Origin: Sipunculus nudus
Taxonomy: Eukaryota > Annelida > Sipuncula > Golfingiida > Sipunculidae
Reading direction: 5' to 3'
Assembly: GCA_026874595.1 (NCBI GenBank)
Contig: CM049312.1
Coordinates: 48,921,429-48,985,428, forward strand
Length of the DNA: 64,000 nucleotides
A program made the translations under genes and the position numbers. Below, in pieces: positions 37,760-49,232 of this stretch (position 1 is its first letter; the number at the start of each line of letters is the position of its first letter). Below the pieces are notes generated by a model. The model was given only the letters and a program-made list of their open reading frames with translations, ran no database searches and was not told where the DNA came from.

Positions 37760-38700
37760 CTACCATGCAGTGTGGCATTCAGCAGTTGGATATAATGTGG
37801 AATACCTACTCAGAAGATTGTCTGAAAGTTTAAGAAGAGCGAGGATCTGACGTCATAATAACGCACACTGGAGTCAAGGAAACAACTCCAATAACCACCA
37901 GCTGGAAACTATTTCTACAAAACCGTCATGACATAGTTTATATCTGTTGTTTTCTTAGTAATGCAGTTGTTGGCTAACCAGCAAGTATGTTCTCTGTAGT
38001 CCTCTACTCCAGGAAAGATATTCTTGTGATTGTCAATGAAATGCATGGAACACCCAACAATTATATCCAGAATATTTCATCCTGTGACAACGAGATAGCT
38101 GATGGAAGAATGTTACTTCACCTTGCTGATGCTTTCCAACAATTTAAAGGTATTGTTTCCAATTGTAGATTATGATGTAACTGTTTTGGTATAAGCATAT
38201 TTGAACACCTGGGGCTTCAGGAACAGTGGATAAAATTTATCACAGAAAAATCTTACCGATTTACACTGGCACATATAGTTATTGATTCTCTAGGGCCAGA
38301 GATGGTTTATCCACTGCCATTGTTTATTCGTTCACAGGTTGCGACACCACATCTTCCTTCCCAGGGATAGACAAAAGGACTCCTTCGGCAATGTGGAAGG
38401 TATTCCACAATTTCACTGAGACGTTAATAACTCTCCTGACTTATCCAGAGGAGAAGACATTGGATAGTGTCCAACACAATTCTTTGATCAATTCACTCTT
38501 ATGATTTACTCTTAATTCCACAAATGCCTCGTCAAGAGTTGTTCTCTCATGGAATTTATAGGCTTGACATGATATCACCTACTCAGCAAGCACTGCTCCA
38601 GCATATACTGATGCCTTGGTTTGGGTATGGGTCAAGGCAGAGCAAAGCAATAAGAGCACTCTCCCTTTTTGACTTTCTTGCCTGATGCCAGCAAATCCTA
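37760..38700 (+). pseudogene. Decayed copy of an uncharacterised invertebrate family with ADxRML and GCDT motifs
   Basis: The forward translation, moving between frames, gives: QQLDIMWNTYSEDCLK (about 37,780-37,830); TTSWKLFLQNRHDIVYICCF (about 37,890-37,955); SSCDNEIADGRMLLHLADAF (38,076-38,145); GCDTTSSFPGIDKRTPSAMW (38,339-38,397); RQELFSHGIYRLDMISPTQQ (about 38,532-38,590). From memory this order and spacing match a multi-copy protein family of cnidarians, molluscs and other invertebrates whose members read 'HEEADTRM...HAFTGCDTVSSF'. That family behaves like a transposon-linked gene and may have a PIN/FEN-like nuclease fold; the function is not established. This copy has several frameshifts and stops (for example just before SNAVV and after DVTVLV), so it is dead. 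Confidence 0.7.
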
Positions 38701-39404
38701 TTTTTTTGCTGTTTCATACAGTTGCTTGAAGGCATGCAGGAGCCATTGTAAATGATCTAAGGAAGGCTTCTCTGTCGATGTCAAGGCAATTGTGTCAATA
38801 ATGACACCCTTTAACTAAGATGTTCGCCTAAGTTTCTTGAATTTTATACTTTTCTGCATATGTTCAAGCTAGTATTAGTATAAGGGTTAATAATGGGGCC
38901 CAATCATCCAAACGTCCTTTATAAACTAAAGGTTACCCCTCCGAGCTTTTATAAATATAGGCCTGAAAACAAGGATATCACCTCACACAGGCTGCTTGTT
39001 TTGTTTTTATCAACGCGTTAATAATATGTTGGAGCCCGACAAAAATAATCAAAACAATTTGAACAAGGGCATCTGGCAGCAAGTCAGGTAAGCCAGAGCT
39101 TTGCAAATGGTGTTTTCCAACAAGTAACCTTTAGACCTCAGCATATATGCGACATACCACCTTTGATTACATGTTTTTTCCTGTTTGTCAATGTTGTTGT
39201 TTATCAACATGCTGTTGAGAAATAAATTAAATATATTCTTTGCGAAGGCCTTATGAGAACTTTTCATAACCAGAATTACCATTAGATAATTAATATATAC
39301 ACAGAGGAAGCCATAAATCACATAAATTCTTTTTCCAAAGGTAAGTAAATGGGCACCTTTAAGTAATGTATGTGATATGCTTTCCACAAATCTCAAATAA
39401 TGAA
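38701..39404. other. Unassigned region
   Basis: No supported gene. A minus-strand open frame of 115 codons (39,049-39,396) has no recognisable motif and AT-driven composition; I treat it as chance. Confidence 0.4.
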
Positions 39405-42343
39405 ACTAGATGTGTCGGAACGACACGAATGCCCCCGCCTTAGGCAAATTAGAAACATTTGTAAAATTTGGAAAAGTTCAGGAGGTGTCGTATGGTCAAA
39501 AGTAGGTCAACAAGGGCAAAATGCAAACTCGATTTGTAACGGGTCATTATCAAGCAACACACCAAAAATTATGCCAGTATATGCAGGCATTGTGAAAAAA
39601 AGTCCATACATGTGCATTTTCCATAAAAATTTCTGTCTTTCATGAAATTTTCTATGTTTAGGATCCGTAAAACAATCAAAAGTAGGTCAACCAGGATGAA
39701 ACGCAAACTCCATCTGTAACTGTCATTATCTGCCCACACAAAAAAAATCAGGGTGGTATCTGCAGGCATTGAGGAAAAAAAGTCAGTACATATGCATTTG
39801 TTATGAAAATTTATATTTTTCATGAAACTTTCTATGTTCAGGAGCAGTCAAATGGTCAAAAGTAGGTCAACTGAGACAAAACAAGAACTCGATCTGTAAC
39901 TTGTCATTATCTGCCTACACATAAAAAATCAGGCCCATATCTGCAGGCACTTGGAAAACAAGGGACCTATGGGTCACTATGCTCAGCTGACGTTAACCTT
40001 GAAGGTAAAAATCTAAAATAATATCAAATGGAGATAAAGTGTAAGAGGAAGAGGTAATAAAGGCCATGGTTGGTTTATATGATTGGTTTGTATTGATGAG
40101 CAAGAAATTGTTGCAAATAATATTTTGTGACCTGACCATGTGTTCCCTAATGTTGAAACTGAAGCATGTGAGCAGTTTGTGAACAAATGATCTGTACAAT
40201 TACCATGATCATTAGTTGGCTTTTCGATTAACTGTTGACATTTCAGTAGTTTACACATTTGTTCAATCAAATCTTTTTTTTGTATAATATAAATTATTAA
40301 ATATGTTTTTTTTTATGAAATGTATACAGTTGAAATATAACTAATTAACAACATAAAACATGGCAAACAAAGCCTGATCTCAAATTCTGCTGATGCAGGA
40401 AAATAATGAACAAATGTTTGTAACAAATCCTCATTTTTTTATCACATCAATTTTTTTTTAAATTTAAGTTTATATTTCTATACATTTTCAATATAACATA
40501 TATATCTGAATATAAAAGTTGATTCATAATTCTCAATTGCATCATCATAAATCTCAATCTTGTCAGATAACACCACATCATGCATACAAATGTTTATTTA
40601 TTTTTTACCACAAAAATATATCTTTTAAATCTGCAAAACAATAAATGTCTAAAAAAAAAACTTGATTTAGATTTCACAATTTTGAATTGTGTCTTTATTT
40701 ATCCATAATGTGCTTCATATTTTATCATAATTTAAGCATACTGATGGGTTCCATTATGATTGGTAAAATCATTTAAAAGAAAAATGATTTCTTTAAAAAT
40801 GTTACATTACACAACATTGCATCTTCTGGATTATACCTTGAATTACTTTTTTAAGGAAAGTTTTTGCATATCAGAGTGGAAACAGCATTACAATTAAGGA
40901 GATACAGTGAAAACAATAACAATACTGCATAACATTTTGTGGGTTGGGTTTGCGGGGGGGGGGGGGGGGGGGGGGGAATGGGGTGGTGATATCAGAATAA
41001 CTGTACACCTGTCACAGCAGGGGATCTCCCCCAGTGACTGTAACAAATCAGAAACCCTGGCATACCTGACTTCCAGTGACCTGGAGTGGGACCCTGCATC
41101 TGTAATCTGTAATCAAAGCAAATGACTAAAATAGAGCCTCAAGAAAAAAATCAATAACTAGCTTAATTTTCAAGCTTTTACTTCCAAATTTCAGATTTAA
41201 ACAAATTAAATATTTTATGTTTACATGCTGTGAAAATTAAATCAATGGTACTTACAGGAAAAAAACGTGCCATGGTCAAAGTTGGGCAAAATTTAAGGTA
41301 CTGATTTTATTTTTATGCTAATTACTTAAAAAATTTACAAAATTCAGATCTAATTTTGGGTAAACAATTGAATCTTAATTAAACATAGTTATATACTTGG
41401 GAAAATAGACTCTAGTTTCAAAATTTTTCATGTTAAGTGAGTAAATATTTTTCCTGATTTTTTACAAAGTCCATTATGTTTGGGCCCATAACTTAAAGAA
41501 TTTATACTTAACAGACTTAATTTCTGGCATGTACATAGGAACTATATAGAAGAATATTTATGGTTAATATGAGGAAAACAGATGAGTGGTTTTGAAATTA
41601 GGCAGTCCTGAAGTGTGAAAATAGGATTTAAATAAAAAATTGAGGTTTTTCCTTAATTTCTCAAAGGAACGAAGTCGCAAAGACCCAGTTTTCGGCTTGG
41701 TAGGAGATCTTGGGGACATCTAACATTATGCTGAATTTTGGATTCCTAGGTCTTACGGCCTCATGCCACATCTACGGACGGACGGACGGACGGACGGACA
41801 GACGGACGGACGACGGACAATGGACCACGACTATAGCTCAGATGACTTATAGTCAGCTGAGCTAAAAAGTCCATACATGTGCACCTTTTTATGAAATTTT
41901 CTATGTTAGAGCACCGTCAAACGGTCAAAAATAGGTCAACTGGGACAAACATGAACTCCATCTGTAACTGGTCAATATCTGCCGACACACCAAAATTCAG
42001 GCCAATATCTGCAGGCATTGCGAAAAAACGTCTGTACATGTGTATTTGTCATAAAATTTCATATTTTTCATGAAATTTTCTATGTTCAGGAGCCGTAAAA
42101 CGGTCAAAAGAAAGTCAACCGGGACGAAACCCGAACTCGATCTGTAACTGGTCTTATCTGCCCACACACCAAAAATCAGGCCCATATCTGCAGGCACTGC
42201 GAAAAAAAGTCCATACATGTGCACCTTTTTTATGAAATTTTCTATGTTTTCAGGCACAACTGTTTCATTTCGGAATGACGGAAGGACGGAATGACGGACA
42301 TGGGTAAAACTATATGCCCCGGCCACTTTGTGGCGGGGGCATA
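39405..42343 (+). mobile_element. H2 helentron-like element with nested H1b
   Basis: 5' end ACTAGATGTGTCGGAACGAC (mini-hairpin GTGTCG/CGACAC) then ATGCCCCCGCC; about 180-bp monomers; 3' hairpin 42,313-42,343. The H1b at 39,958-41,864 is inserted in the A-run of one monomer ('ctgcaggcac...aaaaagtcc'), where other monomers read continuously. Confidence 0.85.
39958..41864 (+). mobile_element. H1b helentron-like element, complete (copy 2)
   Basis: Nearly identical to 26,204-28,128. G23 tract at 40,954-40,976, ACGG run at about 41,776-41,815, terminal hairpin at 41,834-41,864. A clean insertion within H2. Confidence 0.9.
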
Positions 42344-42493
42344 AAAAAGTTATCCCACTTTTAAAAATAATGTTAATGTAACGCCTATGTAAACTGTACA
42401 CCTCTCTGCCAATGTAAGAACTTCTGTGTCAATAATGAAACTATTTAATTAAGGAATTAAGGTCTCTGGAATTGAACATTTCTTCCATGTATG

Positions 42494-42546
<53 letters not shown>

Positions 42547-42986
42547 AGTGTTAGTGTAGTGCAAGTATGTGTGAAATTTTATCACTCAAATTTAATCCTG
42601 ACAACCGAATTATTGTTTTATGTAAAAAAGTAGGTACCTGCCAAGGGGTGCAAAAACTGCTTTAGTATGACGTTTTTGGTGGTTATGACAGTGTCTTTAA
42701 CCTGGAGACATGTATAAAACTCCAACAATAAAAATTAGGACCTTGCAAAATTAATCTTTCATACAAATATCAAAGTAATTCAACCTCTTTACACAGAATT
42801 ATGCCTTTATCTCTATGCTGGTGGCAGCCATATTGGATTTGCCCAAAGTGGCTGCCAGAGGGGGAAGCGGAAGTGCTTCCATCATTGTTTTTATTCCTTA
42901 TGGTCTAAATTACCTCGGAGCAAAAAGCCATAGTTTTATCCGGAAGGGCACTTTTATGGGATGTGTGTGCACTTAGGTTCTTCACT
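42344..42986. other. Unassigned spacer with (AT)n microsatellite
   Basis: An (AT)n run of about 55 bp at 42,487-42,542. 42,844-42,887 is the right arm of the inverted pair with 35,678-35,719. No gene seen. Confidence 0.6.
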
Positions 42987-43274
42987 AAATCAAGCCCTGT
43001 CCAGGATGTATAAACCTGCAAAATTTCAGGTGGATAAGTCAAACCACTGCTAAGATTTTTTTTCCCCAAGACAGATGAACAGATGGACGCTGTGCAAAAA
43101 TGGTTGCAGGGGGCGCCACCATTTTTAGTGTCTGTTATAAAGTTATCCAAGGGCTACATTTGTACAAAATTTTTAGCCTGATTGGTCAAACGGTTCCCGA
43201 GATATGTGGGTTTATGTGTGGAATCAGACGCACAATGGACGCTAGGCAGAGAGGAAAGGTCAGAGGTCAACCAA
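42987..43274 (+). mobile_element. H3 core fragment
   Basis: One H3 unit from 'tccaggatgtataaacctgc' through a GGCGCCACC motif to 'gaaaggtcagaggtcaacc', the segment that lies upstream of the H3 3' end elsewhere. It is cut by the H1 5' end at 43,275. Confidence 0.7.
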
Positions 43275-45295
43275 CCAGTGACCCGTGGGTCATGACGCTC
43301 AGCAGACTGACATGTTGACAATATGTCCTTGCACAGACAACTAATTAAGGTAATGTAGGTGGCATCATTGTTCATGCATATTAGCTTAAGTTCATCAAGA
43401 CCCATAAACACAACAAAGCTGATGACAAACTAACCGGCCTTTCATGAGGAATCTGGCAATTTGTGTGTATTTTGCATTATTTCTAGGGTGCTCAAACATA
43501 CCCCAAAACTCTGAGAATATAGTTCACTGTGACCCTATTTCACTGGGGAGAACTTTTTGAGGAACTCTCATGATGTCAAGTGAGAAGATTCTGGGCCCAA
43601 AGGTTATGATTTGTGCCCTACTTTGGTATCAAATTTTCAATTATTCTGAGGGGTGCTTATATTTATAAGCCCTATAGCTCAGGAAATTTGGGTAACAGAG
43701 ACCTTAATACATGTTTCCAAGGAGATTTTCATAGACCTCCCTGGATTTTAGATTAGTAGATTCCAGGTCCAATGATTATGATTTGAGCCCTGCTTTGGTA
43801 TCAAATTTTTAATTGTGATGAGGGGTGCTTATAAGCCCAATAGCTCAGAGAATATGGGTAACAGAGACCTAATTTCAGGTTTCCATGGAGACTTTTTATG
43901 TACCTCTCTGGATGTAAAGTGAGAAGATGCTATGTCAAGTTGTTACTCAAGAGGGGCTGGATTGAGCCTGGGTCTGACATGGTTTCATAAAAACATTAAT
44001 AAAAGCTACAATATTTGGCCAAATTCTTTCAGCTTTCTAAACTACAAAGATGAAATCCTTATGTGTGCATGATATGAAAATTATATCAACAGTGCTCTCA
44101 GGAAACAAACGTGACATGGTCAAAGTTGGGCAAAATTTAAAGTACTAATTTTATATTTATACTAACAACTTATAAAATTTGAAAATTCAGAACTAACTTT
44201 TGGTATTCAATTGAATCTTGATTAATTAATGTTACATCCCTGACAAAAAATCTCTAGCTTCAGCAATCCTCTTGTTAAGGGAGTAAATATATTTCTTGAT
44301 TTTTTAAAAAGTGCATTATGTTTGGGCCCATAACTTAACAAGTGACCCATGGGTCATGTTGCTCAGCTGCATGGGAAGAGATTCGCAAAAAGGAAATTTT
44401 TATCATCTGAATGGTAGTATATACCCATTCAACTGAAGCATCAAACAGATTAACAAAAAGGCTGAGATTGTGTCTGTATTAATATATCTAAAAAATAGAG
44501 AAAAAAATTAAAAAAAAAAATACAGGTGGCTCCACCAGTCTGCAGAAACTAATAAAAACACTTAATGGTCAATATCCATGCAAAGAAGCATGGTGGTCTC
44601 TGGATTAGTTGTTCAGATACTTCAGCATTTGTATCAAATTGTCCATTATTCTGTGGGATACTTCGGAGTCCTATAGCTTGAAGGATATGGGAAACAGAAA
44701 CCTAATTTAAGGTTTCCACAGAAACTTTTCATGGGCCTCCTTGCATGACAAGAATGAAGATTCTAGGTCCAGTTGTTATGATTTGTACCCTGTTGACAGA
44801 TAACCTATTTTTTACAGGTCTCAAAAATAGAGAAAAAAGTTCGTAGTTTGTATGAAATTTTCCATCATTCGGGGGGGGGGGGGGGGCAAAAAAGATATGG
44901 GAAACAGAGACCTTATTTCAGGTTTCCATGGAGACTTATAATAGGTCTCTCAATTTGTCAAGAATGAAGATTCTAGGACCAGTCTATAGGATTTGTGAAA
45001 ACAATTCGTAAAAAATTGAAAAATACAGGTTGCGCCACCAGTCTGCAGAAACTGAGGGAACACCTCTTGATCAATATGTATGTAAAAAATCATGACCATC
45101 AGTGTTGTAGTTAATGAGATACTAAAGTTTTTGTATGAAATTTTCCATCATTCTGGGGGGGGGGGGGGGCCAAAAAGGATATGGGAAACAGAGACCTTAT
45201 TTCAGGTTTCCATGGAGACTTATAATAGGTCTCTCAATGTGTCAAGAATGAAGATTCTAGGTCCAGTCTATACGATTTGTGAAAACAATTCGTAA

Positions 45296-48200
45296 ACAAG
45301 GGACCTATGGGTCACTGTGCTCAGCTGACGTTAACCTTGAAGGTAAAAATCTAAAATAATATCAAATGGAGATAAAGTGTAAGAGGAAGAGGTAATAAAG
45401 GCCATGGTTGGTTTATATGATTGGTTTGTATTGATGAGCAAGAAATTGTTGCAAATAATATTTTGTGACCTGACCATGTGTTTCCTAATGTTGAAACTGA
45501 AGTATGTGAGCAGTTTGTGAACAAATGATCTGTACAATTACCATGATCATTAGATGGCTTTTCGATTAACTGTTGACATTTCAGTAGTTTACACATTTGT
45601 TCAATCGAATCTTTTTTTTGTATAATATATATTATTAAATATATGTTTTTTTATGAAATGTATACAGTTGAAATATAACTAATTAACAACATAAAACATG
45701 GCAAACAAAGCCTGATCTCAAATTCTGCTGATGCAGGAAAATAATGAACAAATGTTTGTAATAAATCCTCATTTTTTTATCACATCAATTTTTTTTTTTA
45801 AATTTAAGTTTATATTTCTATACATTTTCAATATAACATATATATCTGAATATAAAAGTTGATTCATAATTCTCAATTGCATCATCATAAATCTCAATCT
45901 TGTCAGATAACACCACATCATGCATTCAAATGTTTATTTATTTTTTACCACAAAAATATATCTTTTAAATCTGCAAAACAATAAATATCTAAAAAAAATA
46001 CTTGATTTAGATTTCACAATTTTTAATTGTGTCTTTATTTATCCATAATGTGCTTCATATTTTATCATAATTTAAGCATACTGATGGGTTCCATTATGAT
46101 TGGTAAAATGATTTAAAAGAAAAATGATTTCTTTAAAAATGCTACATTACACCACATTGCATCTTCTGGATTACCGTAAAATCTCCACTTAAAACCGCAC
46201 TTCCGATTAAAACCGCACCCAGACTTCGCCGAAATTCCAGGCGAGACACCGCGAGGGGCTCAAATACTAAGAACCCCCCTTTAAAACCGCACCAACTTTC
46301 GCTACGGAATGATTTGACAAAAGACAATCAAGCAATCATCTAGAAATGAACACGCGTAGGTTGCGACTCGGCCATTCCTGTCCACTTTAAAAATTCCTTG
46401 GGCATTTTATTTAAACACAGCATAACACTTTTTTGCAGGGTCACTCAAGCATGAAGTTTGGGAAGACGTAAGGGCCGGTGAACCTCTGCCTGTTTATACA
46501 GATTTTATATTCCGTGCCGTATTCTTGTTTGCTACTGATTTGTCATTATATTTTGGAAAAAATATTCTGCTGATCCATTTCAAGTCAATTTATATTTTAA
46601 TTCTAAAAGTAATATTTTGAAATCTTAATTTCTGATGAAAATTCCATTTTCTGGAATTACTCGGAAGATTCAAATCATTTTCAAAGCGGTTACTTCGGTA
46701 TTATCTTCGTCACATCGTACGTTGACATCGCTCCATGTCACAATTTGCTGGTGCGTTTGAAAACATCGCTGGTCAACTTAACTAAATATCAAAGTAACTG
46801 AAGTTACCTTTTCGAGATACGCACGTATAGGAAACATGACGCTTGAAAACGAGTGAATATAATGTAAAATTAAAGTGGCCATTTTTTTTCCTGAAGAAAG
46901 TTTCCGTGTGGAGAGCCATTTTGTCAAGGCAGTGTTCGCGCAAGGCACGCTGGGACGAAATAGGTGGCTGTTCTATTTACCACCCACCGCGTACAGCCGT
47001 TCAAAATATTCTTAGCAGAATACCGGGGTGTTTCAGCACATGGCGGCACTCAAACTTGATTTTAAAACGATCGTCTGCCATTGTGTGACTCTTTACGATG
47101 TCAGCTTTTATTCATTTTACATTTTAAACAAATAATCATTGCTAAATAATGCCGCAAATGGGTTTAAAGTGGGCTTTTATTTCAATTTTGCTTGACCATG
47201 CCCAACGAAGTGGACCGCTGTGTGTAACAGCAGGGTTGTTGTTAGCCGTAGCACCCGTCCTCTCTTACTACGCTACGCTGTGCGAGAGCCCTAGAAGATG
47301 ATTTGAGGAAACTGGAGACATTCCACATGACAATTAAATTCTTATATTTCGTCTGAAAATGTCGTATTCGTTAAGAAATAAAGATATTCTTATCAAATAC
47401 GCATATAACATACCACTTAGACAGTGCTTGTCCACTTTAAATGTTGATTAGAAGAATATGTATTATCCTAATAAACGGTGATACACGGGGAACGATGTCT
47501 GCTCTGGGTTTTCCCCCAGCCACGGCTGGCCGGCAGCCGCCTGTGTAACCAGTGGTAACGGGCCTTGTTGGCTCAGCGAGCAAAGGTCACGTAGTTCATT
47601 TTTTCAGATTCTGAGACAGTTTCAAGCGCAATGGTTGCAAAGTTGTAAAAGTGAGTCTTGTTTACATACTAAAACATAATATTGAGCTGAATTTCTTGGT
47701 CATTCGAATAAAGTACTATATCTCCCTTAGATTACTTAAAGTTTCCTTGTAATAAACGCACTATTTGATTTTACACGATTTTTTTCCCGACAAGGGTTTG
47801 AAGTTCTCCAGTTTACTCTGAAGCTTTTTATGCGGCCGTATCCAGAGTCCTGGATACCGCCGCATTTAATGCAGTTAGGTTGTTGTAAACGTATTATTTG
47901 GTGACAATTACCAAGATTTTATAACAAGTTATATATCACACGAAAACTAATCAGCAAATTTAATTTATAAATAACAAATAATCGTAAATAATACATTTAC
48001 ACATGGCTCCCATGCATGCTAAGAACAGTCTATGAAAGTTGCAATATTATCGCCCACGCGCCGGCCCAAAAACGATGTCTGCCAGGAAGATATTCAGGAA
48101 ACCCTTCTAGTATAAACCGCACAGTGCTTTCAGGAAATCAACCTGATTTCAAGATTTTGAATTTCTTTATTAAACCGCGGTTTTAAGTGGAGATTTTACG

Positions 48201-49232
48201 GTACACCTTGAATTACTTTTTCAAGGAAAGTTTTTGCATATCAGAGTGGAAACAGCATTACAATTAAGGAGATACAGTGAAAACAATAACAATACTGCAT
48301 AACACTTGGTGGGTTGGGTTTGCGGGGAGGGGGGGGGGTTGATTGGGGTGGTGATATGAGAATAACTGTACACCTGTTGTCACAGTAGGGTATCTCTCCC
48401 AGTGACTGTAACAAATCAGAAACCCTGGCATAGCTGACTTCCAGTGACCTGGAGTGGGACCCTGCATCTGTAATCAAAGCAAGTGACTACAGAAAAAAAA
48501 ATCAATAACTAGCTTAATTTTCAAGCTTTTATTTCCAAATTTCAGATTTAAACTAATTAAATATTTATGTTTACATGCTGTGAAAATTAAATCAATGGTA
48601 CTTACAGGAAAAAAACGTGCCATGGTCAAAGTTGGGCAAAATTTAAAGTACTGATTTTATTTTTATGCTAATTACTTAAAAAATTTACAAAATTCAGATC
48701 TAATTTTGGGTAAGCAATTGAATCTTAATTAAACATAGTTATATACTTGGGAAAATAGACTCTAGTTTCAAAATTTTTCATGTTAAGTGAGTAAATATTT
48801 TTCCTGATTTTTTACAAAGTCCATTATGTTTGGGCCCATAACTTAAAGAATTTATACTTAACAGACTTAATTTCTGGCATGTACATAGGAACTATATGGA
48901 AGAATATTTATGGTAAATATGAGGAAAAACAGATGAGTGGTTTTGATATTAGGCAGTCCTGAAGTGTGAAAATAGGATTTTAATAAAAAATTGAGGTTTT
49001 TCCTTAATTTCTCAAAGGAACGAAGTCGCAAAGACCCAGTTTTCGGCTTGGTAGGAGATCTTGGGGACATCTAACATTATGCTGAATTTTGGATTCCTAG
49101 GTCTTACGGTTTCAAAACGTGCCACATCTACGGACAGACGGACGGACCGATGGTTTGACGGACGGACAGACGGACAGACGACGGACAATGGACCACGACT
49201 ATAGCTCAGATGACTTATAGTCAGCTGAGCTA
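45296..49232 (+). mobile_element. H1b helentron-like element, complete (copy 3), carrying a TA-flanked transposon
   Basis: Matches the other two H1b copies on both sides of the insertion at 46,174-48,201. The outside flanks rejoin as 'attcgtaa + ttgaaaaatacagg'. Terminal hairpin 49,202-49,232, preceded by ACGG repeats. Confidence 0.85.
46174..48201. mobile_element. 2.0-kb DNA transposon with perfect 25-bp TIRs and TA target duplication
   Basis: CCGTAAAATCTCCACTTAAA starts the left TIR (46,174-46,198); the right TIR (48,177-48,201) is its exact reverse complement over 25 bp. TA flanks both sides, and the other H1b copies (27,090; about 40,835) show the empty site 'ctgcattacacc' or 'ctggattatacc'. 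The motif TTAAAACCGCAC recurs just inside the left end (46,206; 46,281), and related TAAACCGC occurs near 48,114 and 48,172: candidate transposase-binding sites. TA duplications point to the Tc1/mariner side, but the family is not certain. No transposase frame is visible. The interior is more GC- and CpG-rich than the host sequence and includes ACATGGCGGCAC at about 47,038. Confidence 0.85.

Noticed and set aside
39049-39396. 115-residue minus-strand open frame
   Set aside because: No motif, AT-driven hydrophobic composition, no splice or start context.
46174-48201. Interpretation as a solo LTR or host gene exon block
   Set aside because: Perfect 25-bp inverted, not direct, ends and TA duplications show a DNA transposon.
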